DNA of 64,000 nucleotides from Erwinia sp. SLM-02 (GTDB lineage: Bacteria > Pseudomonadota > Gammaproteobacteria > Enterobacterales > Enterobacteriaceae). This document shows, one piece after another, positions 46,801 through 55,260 of the stretch (the stretch's first letter is position 1; the number at the start of each line of letters is the position of its first letter). The stretch lies in the NCBI RefSeq assembly GCF_037450285.1, contig NZ_JAQISN010000001.1, positions 992,001 to 1,056,000 on the forward strand, written 5' to 3'. A model generated the notes under the pieces. It did no database searches and was not told where the DNA came from. It worked only from the letters and a program-made list of their open reading frames with translations. The translations under genes were made by a program, and so were the position numbers.

Positions 46801-49282
46801 GCTGCCGTCGCTTCAGCAGGCGGCGGACCGCGTGACCGCCTCGCTGGATCGCGGGCAGATTGCCGAACTGACCGACGCGCTGGACCGCGTGGCGCTGATG
46901 CATATGGTAAAAGCGCTGTGCGAGAGCCGGGCGCTGAACGTCGGCCAGCCGGTGACGCTTGATGAGATGATGCAAAGCGGCGGCGTGGCGGAGGAAAACC
47001 GCCAGCTGGTGCGCCGCTGGCTGCGCGCGCTGGTGCAGCACGGCATGCTGGTGCAGGACGGCGACCGCTACCGGCTGCAGCAGTCGGTTGACGGGGCCGA
47101 AATTGCCCGCCTGTGGCAGCGCGGCGAGCAGCTGATTGCCGGGCTGGATGACAACGGCGGCCTGCTGACCTACCTGGAACGCAGCAGCCGCTGCCTGCCG
47201 GAACTGCTGCGCGGCGAAGAAGATCCGCTGAATCTGCTGTTCCCGGACGGCAAGCTCGACGTGGCGACCCACGCCTATCAGAACAACCTGATCAGCCGAC
47301 TGATGAACCATCTGCTGCTGCACGCGGCGGAGGAGAAGGTCCGCACGATGGCCGAACGCCGTCGGGTGCGGGTGCTGGAGATCGGCGCGGGCGTTGGCGG
47401 CACCAGTAACGTGCTGATCCCGCTGCTGGCGGGCTATGACGTGGAGTACACCTTTACCGACGTCTCGCCGTTCTTCCTCAACGAGGCGCGCCAGCGCTAT
47501 CAGCAGCACGATTTTGTGCGCTACCAGCTGTACGACTTTAACCGCCCGCCGCTGGAGCAGGGCCTGGACTGCGGCCAGTTCGATATGATCGTCTCCAACA
47601 ACGTGCTGCATAACGCGGTGGTGGCCCGCGACGGGCTGGCCAATCTGCGCCAGCTGCTGGCGCCCGGCGGCTGGCTGCTGATTATCGAAGCCACCCGCGA
47701 CAACTACCAGCTGATGACCTCGATGGAGTTCAAGCACGGCCTGACCGGCTTCGCCGACGAGCGTCTGGAAATTGACTCGCCGTTTATGCCGCAGGATCGC
47801 TGGCTGGCGGCGCTGGATGATGTCGGGGCGGAATCCCTGTGGGCGTGGCCGCCGGAGCAGGATGCGATATCGCGCCTCGGCCAGAGCTTTATGCTGGCGC
47901 AGTTCAACTCCCGCCGCCAGCGCTGTGAGCCGCAGGCGCTGCTGACCGCGCTGAAAGCGCAGCTGCCCGCCGCGATGATCCCAGCGCGGCTGGCGGTGCT
48001 GGAAGCGCTGCCGGTAACGGTGAACGGCAAGATCGATCGCCGCCAGCTGCCGGAACTGCCTGCCGCCGCTGAAAGCGCGGCGCAGACGGCCAGCGATGCC
48101 GGCAGCGACGCGCTGGAAAACACGCTGCTGACCCTGTGCCGCGAGCTGCTGAATAACGCCGCCATCGGGCCGCAGGATGACTTCTTTGCCAGCGGGGGCG
48201 ATTCGCTGCTGATCACCCAGTGGGTCAGCCGTATCCGCGAAGCGCTCGGCGCCGACCGCGTGCCGTGGGAGGGCAGCCTGCGCCAGGTGTTACAGCAGCC
48301 GACGGTGCGCGCGCTGGCGGATTACCTGCGCGAGCAGGGCGCGGCGGACGAAGAGAACAGCGACGGCTACGCCAAAGTGGCCTGCCTCAAGCCGGGCGAC
48401 GGCGAAGCGGTGTTTATCCTGCACGAAGGCAGCGGCACGGTGCTGCCGTGCCTGTCGCTGGTAGAGGCGCTGAGCGGGCCGGTTTACGCCATCAGCGTCG
48501 CCAATACCGATGCCTTCCTCGACCTGCCCGCCGAGGGGCTGATCGCGCGGCTGGCCAGCGATTATCTGGCGGAGATCCGCGCGATAGCGCCGGATGCTCA
48601 CCTGTTCGGCTACTGCAAAGGCGGCCTGCTGGCCTATGAGATCGCCCGCCAGGCGATGGAAAACCAGACCCCGCTGGCGTCGGTGACGGTGGCGAGCAGC
48701 TACCGCATTCCCTACGTCATCGACGACCCGCTGATGATCGACATGGCCATCGTCTGGGCGCTGGGCATTGACGCGCCGTGGCCGCTGGACAGGAGTGAGC
48801 TGGAAGCGGTTTATCAGCAGATCCTGCACCGCAACCCGGCGTCTATCACCCCGCAGTGCGTGGCGCGCGTTGCCCGCGAGCAGGGGAAAACCGCCTTCGC
48901 CAGCGCCTATGAAGAGGTACAGCAGCGCACGGCGGAGCAGCGCCTCAACGAACTGACCGCCGCCATCGTCGGCAATTCGGGCGACCAGCCCGCGCTGGCG
49001 GAGGCCGAGTGGCAGCGCATGTGCGCGGTGTTCCGCCACAGCATTCGCGGCATCTGCTGCTACAAGCCGGGCTTCTTTGCCGGGGAGATGACCTTCGCCT
49101 GCCAGCAGGGGGATACCTATCTGCTGCCTGCGCTCCAGCGCGATATGAAATCGTTCTGGGAAGGGGTGTGCATCGACGAAGTGCGCTATGTCGATCTGCA
49201 GGGCGACCACTTCAGCTGCATGAGCGCGGAAAACGTTGCTCCGCTGGCGCAGCATCTGGAACAGCAGCGGAGAGCCGTATGA
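43862..49282 (+). CDS. NRPS: docking-Cy-A(MT)-PCP-TE, terminal cysteine module
   Basis: 1806 residues. A TubC-like docking helix region (1-62, LWLDAGALKFRAP-type) is followed by cyclisation (about 78-500; DLLIADALS), adenylation (about 545-1390; YTSGSTGQPKG, cysteine-type FDLSVFDIFG and GGATEAAIWSN), an inserted intact methyltransferase (about 1100-1350; SAM loop VLEIGAGVGGTS at about 1170), PCP (GGDSL, about 1447) and thioesterase (about 1505-1806). The thioesterase nucleophile motif is GYCKGG, a cysteine where serine is usual, with its His in GDHFSCM. It should add and C- or N-methylate a third cysteine ring and release the chain. Its ATG overlaps the stop of the first synthetase (ATGA). 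It is analogous to the C-terminal part of HMWP1 or PchF. Confidence 0.93.
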   Translation: MTSHSPSAQQALSLLLSLEKQQAQFWLDAGALKFRAPQGVIGPQQIEQLKALKPEIIALLEQWSREDAFVAEPQDQHLPFALSDVQSAYYIGRQQAFNFGGIGCHGYFEIEASRWDAPRLEAAWNRLVARHAMLRAVVNLQGEQQILPSVPHFAIASRNASPQALREEMSHRVYATDRWPLFDLQFSHTDAGDCLHFSIDLLIADALSIQILLAELWREYRGESAGDAPTVSFRDVIQYQQRQQRHRRYAEARDFWLNRLESLPECPQLPLLPEAANEGSPSFFRLSQQWNASRWQRLRSRCQQQGVSPSALLLTIYAETMARWSASRHFCLNLTVMDRPDVHPDVASLIGDFTSVSLLEADLRHTCTLGERVNQLQTRLWQDLEHNAFSGVSTIRELARQRGSQRARMPVVFTSALVSDENAPDTASALPGDAHFTWGISQTPQVWIDCQVMLFQGGLLINWDVIDGVFPDGTVAAMFTAFIEQIDRVLAEERCWLQPVALPLPEAQQQTRVRVNDTARDITSGLLHGDLLLQAAQRPQAVALIDDDGEVSYGELLHQAQTLADCLAGAGRYALVLNVRRQQIIAALAVLLAGGTYIPVDAGQPELRIAQIVADAGVKAVLVAGHIEQQAWQQQGVAAVDVLHPVAFAPQSVAAQADPQDAAYIIYTSGSTGQPKGVVISHDAARNTLRDLQQRLTLTADDRLLALSRISFDLSVFDIFGVLGAGGALVLPAEADQRNPAQWARLIRQHRVTLWNTVPALMNMLTGYLATENAMLDSLRSVMMSGDWIPVGLPAAIARCAPQACQLSLGGATEAAIWSNCWPIDPQYHYQQSIPYGLPLANQRFRVVNAVGEDCPDWVAGELWIGGRGVALSYWGDAEKTADRFITDERGVRWYRTGDRGCYSAVGVLIFLGRLDQQVKIRGHRVEPGEIEAALSRLPQVAQASVVVRGGPMQKELHAYVELAMLAAANPQENVQWQAVLPSLQQAADRVTASLDRGQIAELTDALDRVALMHMVKALCESRALNVGQPVTLDEMMQSGGVAEENRQLVRRWLRALVQHGMLVQDGDRYRLQQSVDGAEIARLWQRGEQLIAGLDDNGGLLTYLERSSRCLPELLRGEEDPLNLLFPDGKLDVATHAYQNNLISRLMNHLLLHAAEEKVRTMAERRRVRVLEIGAGVGGTSNVLIPLLAGYDVEYTFTDVSPFFLNEARQRYQQHDFVRYQLYDFNRPPLEQGLDCGQFDMIVSNNVLHNAVVARDGLANLRQLLAPGGWLLIIEATRDNYQLMTSMEFKHGLTGFADERLEIDSPFMPQDRWLAALDDVGAESLWAWPPEQDAISRLGQSFMLAQFNSRRQRCEPQALLTALKAQLPAAMIPARLAVLEALPVTVNGKIDRRQLPELPAAAESAAQTASDAGSDALENTLLTLCRELLNNAAIGPQDDFFASGGDSLLITQWVSRIREALGADRVPWEGSLRQVLQQPTVRALADYLREQGAADEENSDGYAKVACLKPGDGEAVFILHEGSGTVLPCLSLVEALSGPVYAISVANTDAFLDLPAEGLIARLASDYLAEIRAIAPDAHLFGYCKGGLLAYEIARQAMENQTPLASVTVASSYRIPYVIDDPLMIDMAIVWALGIDAPWPLDRSELEAVYQQILHRNPASITPQCVARVAREQGKTAFASAYEEVQQRTAEQRLNELTAAIVGNSGDQPALAEAEWQRMCAVFRHSIRGICCYKPGFFAGEMTFACQQGDTYLLPALQRDMKSFWEGVCIDEVRYVDLQGDHFSCMSAENVAPLAQHLEQQRRAV

Positions 49283-50346
49283 AGCAGATTATTGTGACCG
49301 GCGGCCGGGGGGAAGTGGGCCGCGCGGCGGTGGCGCTGCTGCGATCGCTCGATTACCGGGTGACGGTGGTCGGGCGCAGCCCCGGCGGGCTGGAAGCCGA
49401 CTACCGGCAGTGCGACATCTTTGATGCGCAGGCGCTGGCGGACGTGTGTTCCGGGGCCGATCTGGTGCTCAACGCCGCCGGCCCGTCTTCGCTGATTGGC
49501 GCTCGCGTGGCGCGGGCTGCGCTGCTGGCGGGGGCGGGCTACGTGGACGTGGCGGGCGACCCGCCGCTGTGGCGCGAAATCGCCCAGGACGGCAGCCTGC
49601 AACACGCGCTGTCGCACCGCGCCTGCGTGCTGGGGGCCGGGTTAACCCCCGGCCTGGCGGCGATGCTGCCGCGCTATGCGCTGGCGCGGCTGGCGCACGT
49701 TTCCCACATCACCCTGTACGGCGGCGGCATTGAGCGCTTTACCGCCGTTTCCGCCGCGGATTTTATCGCCAGCCTCAATCCTTACCAGGAGCAGGGCCGG
49801 GCAGGCACGGTGATTGCCAACGGGGAAATGCAGCGGGCCACGGCGCAGCAGCGGGTTAAGGTGCCCACCGCCGCCCGGCCGTTTGACGCGCTGCCGTTCC
49901 TCAGCTTTGAGCTGGAGCAGCTGGCGGGTGAGTTCGGGCTGGGTAATCTGGCCGCCTACAGCCTGGTGGCCGATGCGCAGATGCTGCTGGCCTGCCAGCA
50001 GCAGGATGAGGCGCAGGCGGAGCTGGTGCGGCTGAGCACTGAGCTGACCGCCGCCGAAGGCGAACAGCAGCACTTCTGGCTGCAGGCGCGGGGCATCCAG
50101 GCCGGGCAGCCGGTTAACCTGGAGCTGCGCCTGCGCTTTGGCAACAGCTACCGCCTGACCGGCAGCGTGGCGGCGCTGGCGGCGGATGCGCTGCTGCGCC
50201 AGCCGGCGAACGGGCTGCAGTGGCTGCCGCAGGTGCTGACGGCGGAACCGCTGCTCAATGCGCTGCACGCGCGCGGCCTGCTGGCGCAGTTTACTGCCAG
50301 CGTGCTGCCCGCCGAACAGCCCCAGTTTACCGAGGGGGAGCTATGA
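49279..50346 (+). CDS. Saccharopine dehydrogenase-like oxidoreductase in the siderophore operon
   Basis: 355 residues. The N-terminal Rossmann fold (IIVTGGRGEVGRAAVALLRSLDYRVTVVGRS) and the following LVLNAAGPSSLIGARVARAALLAGAGYVDVAGD are those of the saccharopine dehydrogenase-like NAD(P) family. It overlaps the NRPS stop (ATGA) and the next start by 4 bases, so it is firmly part of the operon. Classical ybt and pch clusters, as I know them, have no such gene. It may tailor the chain, for instance by reducing or oxidising a ring or keto group; substrate unknown. Confidence 0.8.
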   Translation: MKQIIVTGGRGEVGRAAVALLRSLDYRVTVVGRSPGGLEADYRQCDIFDAQALADVCSGADLVLNAAGPSSLIGARVARAALLAGAGYVDVAGDPPLWREIAQDGSLQHALSHRACVLGAGLTPGLAAMLPRYALARLAHVSHITLYGGGIERFTAVSAADFIASLNPYQEQGRAGTVIANGEMQRATAQQRVKVPTAARPFDALPFLSFELEQLAGEFGLGNLAAYSLVADAQMLLACQQQDEAQAELVRLSTELTAAEGEQQHFWLQARGIQAGQPVNLELRLRFGNSYRLTGSVAALAADALLRQPANGLQWLPQVLTAEPLLNALHARGLLAQFTASVLPAEQPQFTEGEL

Positions 50347-51470
50347 GCCGTCCGTTACGCGTGGTGGTCTGCGGCACGCTGTTTGGCCAGGTGTATCTCT
50401 CTGCCTTTAACCAGCCGTTCGCCGGGTTCGAACTGGCGGGCATTGTGGCACGCGGCAGCCCGCGATCGCGCGATCTGGCGGCGAAGTACGGCGTGCCGCT
50501 TTATCAGCAGGTGGACGATCTGCCGGAGGATATTGATATCGCCTGCGTGGTGATCCGCTCGGCCATCGTCGGCGGCGCGGGCAGCGAGATCGCCCAGGCG
50601 CTGTTGCAGCGCGGCATCTCGGTGCTGCAGGAGCATCCGGTTTACCAGAGCGACGTGGCGCAGTGCCTGAAGCTGGCCCGTAAGCACGGCTGCACCTACC
50701 ACGTGAACACCCACTATCCGCATAGTCCGGCGGTGCGGCGCTTTATTCGCGTGGTACAGCGTGCGCTGGCGGAGCAGCAGGCGCTGTTTATTGAGGCCAC
50801 CTGCGGAGTGCAGGTGATTTGCAGCCTGCTGGATATTCTGGGCCGCGCCCTGGGACGCTTCGCCCCCTGCGCCTTCGAGGCACCGGGCGGCTGGAGCCCG
50901 GCGCTGCGGGGGCAGATGCAGGGCACGCCGCCGTACAGCCCGCTGCGCGGGGTGATTGCCGGGGTGCCGGTTACGCTGAATCTGCAAAATCAGCTCGATC
51001 CCGCCGATCCCGATAATCATTTCCACATTATGCACCGCATCAGCGTCGGCCTGCCGGGCGGCAACCTGCTGCTGGCCAGTACCCACGGCCCGCTGCTGTG
51101 GCATGCGCAGATGCATATCCCGCGCGAACGTACCGAAACGGGCTGCCGCGAACCGCTGCCGCCGGAGAGTGCACCGTACTACTACCGCACGCCGCTGTAC
51201 GCGCTGGCTGAAGATAACGGCAACGATCTGGACGGCGTGCTGGCGGAACAGTGGCCGTCGGCGGTGCGCCATGCGCTGCGGGAGTTTGCCGCACGGATGG
51301 CCGATCCGCAGCCGCAGCATGCCCAGCAGCTGCTGGCGCTGACCGCCGCCTGGAAGGATCTGATGAGCCAGGTCGGTAATCCGCAGAGCGTCACCTTCGA
51401 CGCGCCGCCGCCGCTGCCTGCCGCCGCGTGGGCCGCGTTTAATCAGGGCAAGGAGCAAGACGATGACTGA
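50343..51470 (+). CDS. Thiazolinyl imide reductase (YbtU/Irp3-like)
   Basis: 375 residues of the Gfo/Idh/MocA-type thiazolinyl imide reductase family (YbtU/Irp3/PchG). The Rossmann start is RVVVCGTLFGQVYLSAFN, followed by the ARGSPRSRDLAAKYGVPLYQQVDDLPEDIDIACVVIRSAIVGG block and the substrate-side EHPVYQSDVAQC and NTHYPHSP segments. With NADPH it reduces one thiazoline to a thiazolidine while the chain is on the NRPS, which is expected for the second ring. Overlaps both neighbours. Confidence 0.93.
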   Translation: MSRPLRVVVCGTLFGQVYLSAFNQPFAGFELAGIVARGSPRSRDLAAKYGVPLYQQVDDLPEDIDIACVVIRSAIVGGAGSEIAQALLQRGISVLQEHPVYQSDVAQCLKLARKHGCTYHVNTHYPHSPAVRRFIRVVQRALAEQQALFIEATCGVQVICSLLDILGRALGRFAPCAFEAPGGWSPALRGQMQGTPPYSPLRGVIAGVPVTLNLQNQLDPADPDNHFHIMHRISVGLPGGNLLLASTHGPLLWHAQMHIPRERTETGCREPLPPESAPYYYRTPLYALAEDNGNDLDGVLAEQWPSAVRHALREFAARMADPQPQHAQQLLALTAAWKDLMSQVGNPQSVTFDAPPPLPAAAWAAFNQGKEQDDD

Positions 51471-52224
51471 ACACCCTTTACGCCTGCTGCGTGCCGGCAC
51501 CTCCCGGCAGCTGGTCTGCTTCCATCACGCCGGGGGCATGGCCGAGTATTTTCTGCCGTGGCGCGACGGCGTGGCGCAGGAAAGCGCGCTGTACGCCGCC
51601 CAGCTTGCAGGCCACGGCGCGCGCATGAATGAAACGCCGCTGACCTGCCTGCATCAGATGGCCGATCGGCTGGCCGACGCCTGCCACTTCCTGCCGCGCC
51701 GCCCGACCTTTTTCTTCGGCCACAGCATGGGGGCAGCGCTGGCGTTCGAAGTGGCGCTGCGCCTGCAAAAACAGGGCAGACCGATTGACGGCCTGGCGGT
51801 GTCCGGCCGCCTGCCGCCGCACCGCAACAGCGGCAGTGACTATCACCGTCAGAGCGACAGCCATCTGATGGATAAGGTAACCCGGCTTTCCGGCGATGAA
51901 ATGCCGTCGGGCCAGACCAGCGAGCTGCTGACGCTGCTGATGCCGGTATTCCGTGCCGATTTCCAGGCGATTGAAACCTACAAGCGCCGCTGCGCGGAAA
52001 AACTCAGCTGCCCGGTGTTTGCCGCCGTCGGCGAGCGCGACAGCGAAGTCACGGTGGATGAAATGTCGCAGTGGGAAAGGGTGACCGGGCATCGGTTCAA
52101 CCTGAAAGTGTTCAGCGGCGGTCACTTTTATCTTCAGCACCAGCGCGATGCGCTGCTGGCCTTTTTGAACCGCGAGTGCGCCAGTGCATCCGGTGCCTCA
52201 GTGAAGGAATATCATGAAATATAA
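51463..52224 (+). CDS. Type II thioesterase (YbtT/Irp4-like)
   Basis: 253 residues, alpha/beta hydrolase. The start HHAGGMAEYFLPW, the nucleophile motif FFGHSMGAALAFE (Ser about residue 87) and the catalytic His in GGHFYLQHQ are seen. It removes wrongly loaded groups from carrier proteins. Here the nucleophile is Ser, in contrast to the Cys of the chain-ending thioesterase domain. It overlaps the reductase gene by 8 bases. Confidence 0.93.
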   Translation: MTEHPLRLLRAGTSRQLVCFHHAGGMAEYFLPWRDGVAQESALYAAQLAGHGARMNETPLTCLHQMADRLADACHFLPRRPTFFFGHSMGAALAFEVALRLQKQGRPIDGLAVSGRLPPHRNSGSDYHRQSDSHLMDKVTRLSGDEMPSGQTSELLTLLMPVFRADFQAIETYKRRCAEKLSCPVFAAVGERDSEVTVDEMSQWERVTGHRFNLKVFSGGHFYLQHQRDALLAFLNRECASASGASVKEYHEI

Positions 52225-53485
52225 TGCGAATATCGTCAGCCTGTTCGGTCTTTACTGCGCCCAGGGCACGCCGCTCGGCTTTGCCCTGTTTGCCCTGCCG
52301 GGGATCCTGCGCGCGCAGGGTGCGGAACTGCGCTTTATCGGCCTGGTCGGTCTGAGCATGCTGCCGTGGGCGTTTAAGTTTATCTGGGCCTCGTGGCTGG
52401 AGAACCGCCGTCCGTGGGGCTTCCGTTCGCTGCCCGCCGGGCTGGCGTGGATCCAGCTGTTAAAACTGCTGTCGCTGGCGGCGATCGCCGCGCTGTTCTG
52501 GTTCGATCCCGCCGGGCACATTATCGGCCTGGTGGTGATGGTGACGGCGGTAAACCTGTTTTACGCCACTCAGGACGTGGCGGTGGATGCGCTGGCGGTA
52601 CGTACCTTTGCCGGTAGCCGCCACGTCAACGTCAACGTCGGCCAGGTGGCGGGCTTCAGCCTCGGCATGCTGGTGGGCGGGGTGGTCAGCCTGTACGTCT
52701 TTTACCGCACCGGCTGGCAGGGCACGGTACTGCTCTGCCTGCTGATCCAGGTTGTCTGCCATCTGCCGTTCCAGCTCCACCTTGGGCACTTTGCCCGCCA
52801 GCCCGCTGAAGCGGAACCGGTCGCGAAGAAGGGCGCCTCACTGCGCTATATCTTCCGCCGCAAACACTGGGGGCCGGTGATCCTCACCGCGCTGCTGTTT
52901 AAATCCGCCAGCACCCTCGGCGCCAGCCTGGTGTCGCCGCTGCTGGTGGATATGGGCGTCAGCCTCGACGAGATTGCCCTGATGTCCGGCAGCGTGCTGA
53001 TCGTCAGCTATATCGCCGGGGCGGTGGCGTCCGGCGTGCTGCACCGCTGGCTGAGCAGTGCACGGCTCACGCTGATCGGCCTGTCGGGCAGCCTGCTGTG
53101 CTGGCTGGGAATGGCGGCGTCGTTAACCGTCGACCGCGCCTCCAGCCAGTGGGTCTTCACCTTCTTCGTGCTGGAGGGCTTCTTCTTTAACCTGTGCTGC
53201 GTGGCGCTGTTCGCCTGGTTTATGTGCTGGAGCGAAGGGGAGAAAGACGGCTCGGTGGTGCAGCCGGGCACCGATTTCACCCTGCTGCAGTGCTGCGAAG
53301 TGCTCGGCAGCAGCACGGCGATGGTGATCGGCGGCACGCTGGCCCACTACCTCGGGTTTGCCAACACCTTCTACGTGGCGGCCCTGTTCGGCGCGGTGAT
53401 TGCGCTGGTGATTATGCGCTGCTTCCGCCGCGTGCCGGACCGCACGCACGAGGAACCACAGCCGCTGAACGAGGTGGCGCAATGA
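52214..53485 (+). CDS. MFS transporter, YbtX/AmpG-like
   Basis: 423 residues with about twelve hydrophobic segments. The start LFGLYCAQGTPLGFALFALPGILRAQG and the TQDVAVDALAVRTF motif are typical of the AmpG/YbtX (Irp8) branch of the major facilitator family. In ybt loci YbtX is associated with the siderophore system and, in Yersinia, zinc acquisition; a role in export of the product or in metal handling is plausible. Overlaps its neighbours by 11 and 4 bases. Confidence 0.9.
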   Translation: MKYNANIVSLFGLYCAQGTPLGFALFALPGILRAQGAELRFIGLVGLSMLPWAFKFIWASWLENRRPWGFRSLPAGLAWIQLLKLLSLAAIAALFWFDPAGHIIGLVVMVTAVNLFYATQDVAVDALAVRTFAGSRHVNVNVGQVAGFSLGMLVGGVVSLYVFYRTGWQGTVLLCLLIQVVCHLPFQLHLGHFARQPAEAEPVAKKGASLRYIFRRKHWGPVILTALLFKSASTLGASLVSPLLVDMGVSLDEIALMSGSVLIVSYIAGAVASGVLHRWLSSARLTLIGLSGSLLCWLGMAASLTVDRASSQWVFTFFVLEGFFFNLCCVALFAWFMCWSEGEKDGSVVQPGTDFTLLQCCEVLGSSTAMVIGGTLAHYLGFANTFYVAALFGAVIALVIMRCFRRVPDRTHEEPQPLNEVAQ

Positions 53486-55260
53486 GCGAGCCGCAAAACG
53501 GCAGCGCCTTTCGCTGGCTGATGGCGCTGGTCAGCACCCAGCGCGCGCGGCTGGCGCTGTCGATGAGCCTGGCGGTGTGCTATTCGCTGCTGGCGCTGGT
53601 CCCCTACGTGCTGGTATGGCGGCTGGTTGACGGGATGCTCAGCGACCGGGCGCTGACCGCCGGGCAGGTCTGGCAGTGGGTCGGGCTGGCGGCGCTGACG
53701 CTGGCGTTGAAAATCGCGCTGCAGCTCACCTCCGGCCTGCTGTCGCATCAGGCGGCCTTCCGGCTGCTGTTCGATCTGCGCCGCCGGGTGATCGAACGGG
53801 TCGGCAGGCTGCCGCTCAGCGTCTGCCATCAGCACACCACCGCCCGTCTGAAGAAGATTATCTCCGACGATATTGGCCGCATTGAAACCTTTGTCGCCCA
53901 TCATCTGCCAGATATGGCGGCGGCGATTATCACCCCGCCCGCCGCCGCGCTGCTGCTGTTTTTCTTTGACTGGCGGCTGGCGCTGGTGGCGCTGATCCCG
54001 CTGCCGGTGGCGATCGTTATGCAGTGCTGGATCTTTCGCGGCTTCAGCGGGCGCATCGGCGACTATCACCGCGTGGTGGCGGATCTGCATACCAGCATCA
54101 CCGACTTTGTGAAAAGCATGCCGCTGGTGAAAACCTTCAATATGACGGTGGACTCCCACCGCCGCTACGCCCGGGCGGTGGATGAGCACTACCGGCTGGT
54201 CAGCGGCTGGCTGCGGGATACCCGCACGCCGATGGCGCTGTTCAAAATCAGCATCGATATCGGGCTGCTGTGCCTGATGCCGGTGGGGATCTGGCTGTTT
54301 GCCCAGGGGGAGGTGACCCTGGCGACGCTGTTTATGTTCCTGCTGCTTGGCGTGGGGCTGATGGAGCCGCTGTTTAATCTGCTGCAGTTTGCCGGGATGT
54401 TCAGCGAGCTGCTGAAGGGGGTGGAAAACATTCGCGACTTCGCCACGATGCCCGTTCAGCAGGAGGGCAAGCAGTGGGCGACGCTGAACCACTACGATAT
54501 CCGCTTCGAGCAGGTCGGTTTTACCCACGGCAACAGCCAGAAAGCGACGCTGGATAACCTGAGTTTTACCGCTCGTCAGCATCAAATTACCGCTATCGTC
54601 GGCCCCAGCGGGGCGGGGAAAACCACCGCGGCGCAGCTGATCCCCCGGCTGTACGAGTACCAGCGCGGCGAGGTGTTCATCGGCGACGTGCCGGTTACCG
54701 CCATGCCGCTGGAGCAGCTGATGTCGCTGGTCAGCGTGGTGTTTCAGGATGTCTTTATCTTTGAAGAGACGGTGGAGAACAATATCCGCATGGGCAATAC
54801 GGCGCTGAGCGAGCAGCAGGTCCAGGCGGCGGCGCGCGCGGCCTGCGCCGATGACTTTATCCGCGCCCTGCCGCAGGGTTATCACACCCCGATACGCCCC
54901 GGCATGCTGAGCGGCGGGCAGGCGCAGCGGCTGGCGATTGCCCGTGCCATTGCCAGAAACGCGCCGATCCTTGTCCTCGACGAAGCGACGGCGTTTTCCG
55001 ACGCACGCAACGAGGCGCTGATCCAGCAGGCGCTGGCGGCGCTGATGCAGGGCAAAACGGTGCTGGTGATTGCTCACCGGCTGAACACCCTGACCGAGGT
55101 GGATAAGATCGTGGTGATGGCCGGGGGAACGAAAGTGGCGGAGGGGCCGCATGCTGAACTGCTGACGGCGTGCCCGCTCTATCTGCATATGTGGCAGGCG
55201 CACCAGCAGGCCCGGGAATGGCATCTGCCGGTACGGCAGCCGGAGGTGGTACATGAATGA
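53482..55260 (+). CDS. ABC transporter (membrane + ATPase), YbtP/Irp6-like
   Basis: 592 residues, with six membrane segments in the first 310 residues and an ATPase domain after about 340. Walker A is GPSGAGKTT (about 375), signature LSGGQAQRLAIARAI, Walker B PILVLDEATAFSD. It has the exporter fold, but YbtP and YbtQ are known to import the ferric siderophore. It pairs with the following gene, which it overlaps by 8 bases. Confidence 0.92.
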   Translation: MSEPQNGSAFRWLMALVSTQRARLALSMSLAVCYSLLALVPYVLVWRLVDGMLSDRALTAGQVWQWVGLAALTLALKIALQLTSGLLSHQAAFRLLFDLRRRVIERVGRLPLSVCHQHTTARLKKIISDDIGRIETFVAHHLPDMAAAIITPPAAALLLFFFDWRLALVALIPLPVAIVMQCWIFRGFSGRIGDYHRVVADLHTSITDFVKSMPLVKTFNMTVDSHRRYARAVDEHYRLVSGWLRDTRTPMALFKISIDIGLLCLMPVGIWLFAQGEVTLATLFMFLLLGVGLMEPLFNLLQFAGMFSELLKGVENIRDFATMPVQQEGKQWATLNHYDIRFEQVGFTHGNSQKATLDNLSFTARQHQITAIVGPSGAGKTTAAQLIPRLYEYQRGEVFIGDVPVTAMPLEQLMSLVSVVFQDVFIFEETVENNIRMGNTALSEQQVQAAARAACADDFIRALPQGYHTPIRPGMLSGGQAQRLAIARAIARNAPILVLDEATAFSDARNEALIQQALAALMQGKTVLVIAHRLNTLTEVDKIVVMAGGTKVAEGPHAELLTACPLYLHMWQAHQQAREWHLPVRQPEVVHE

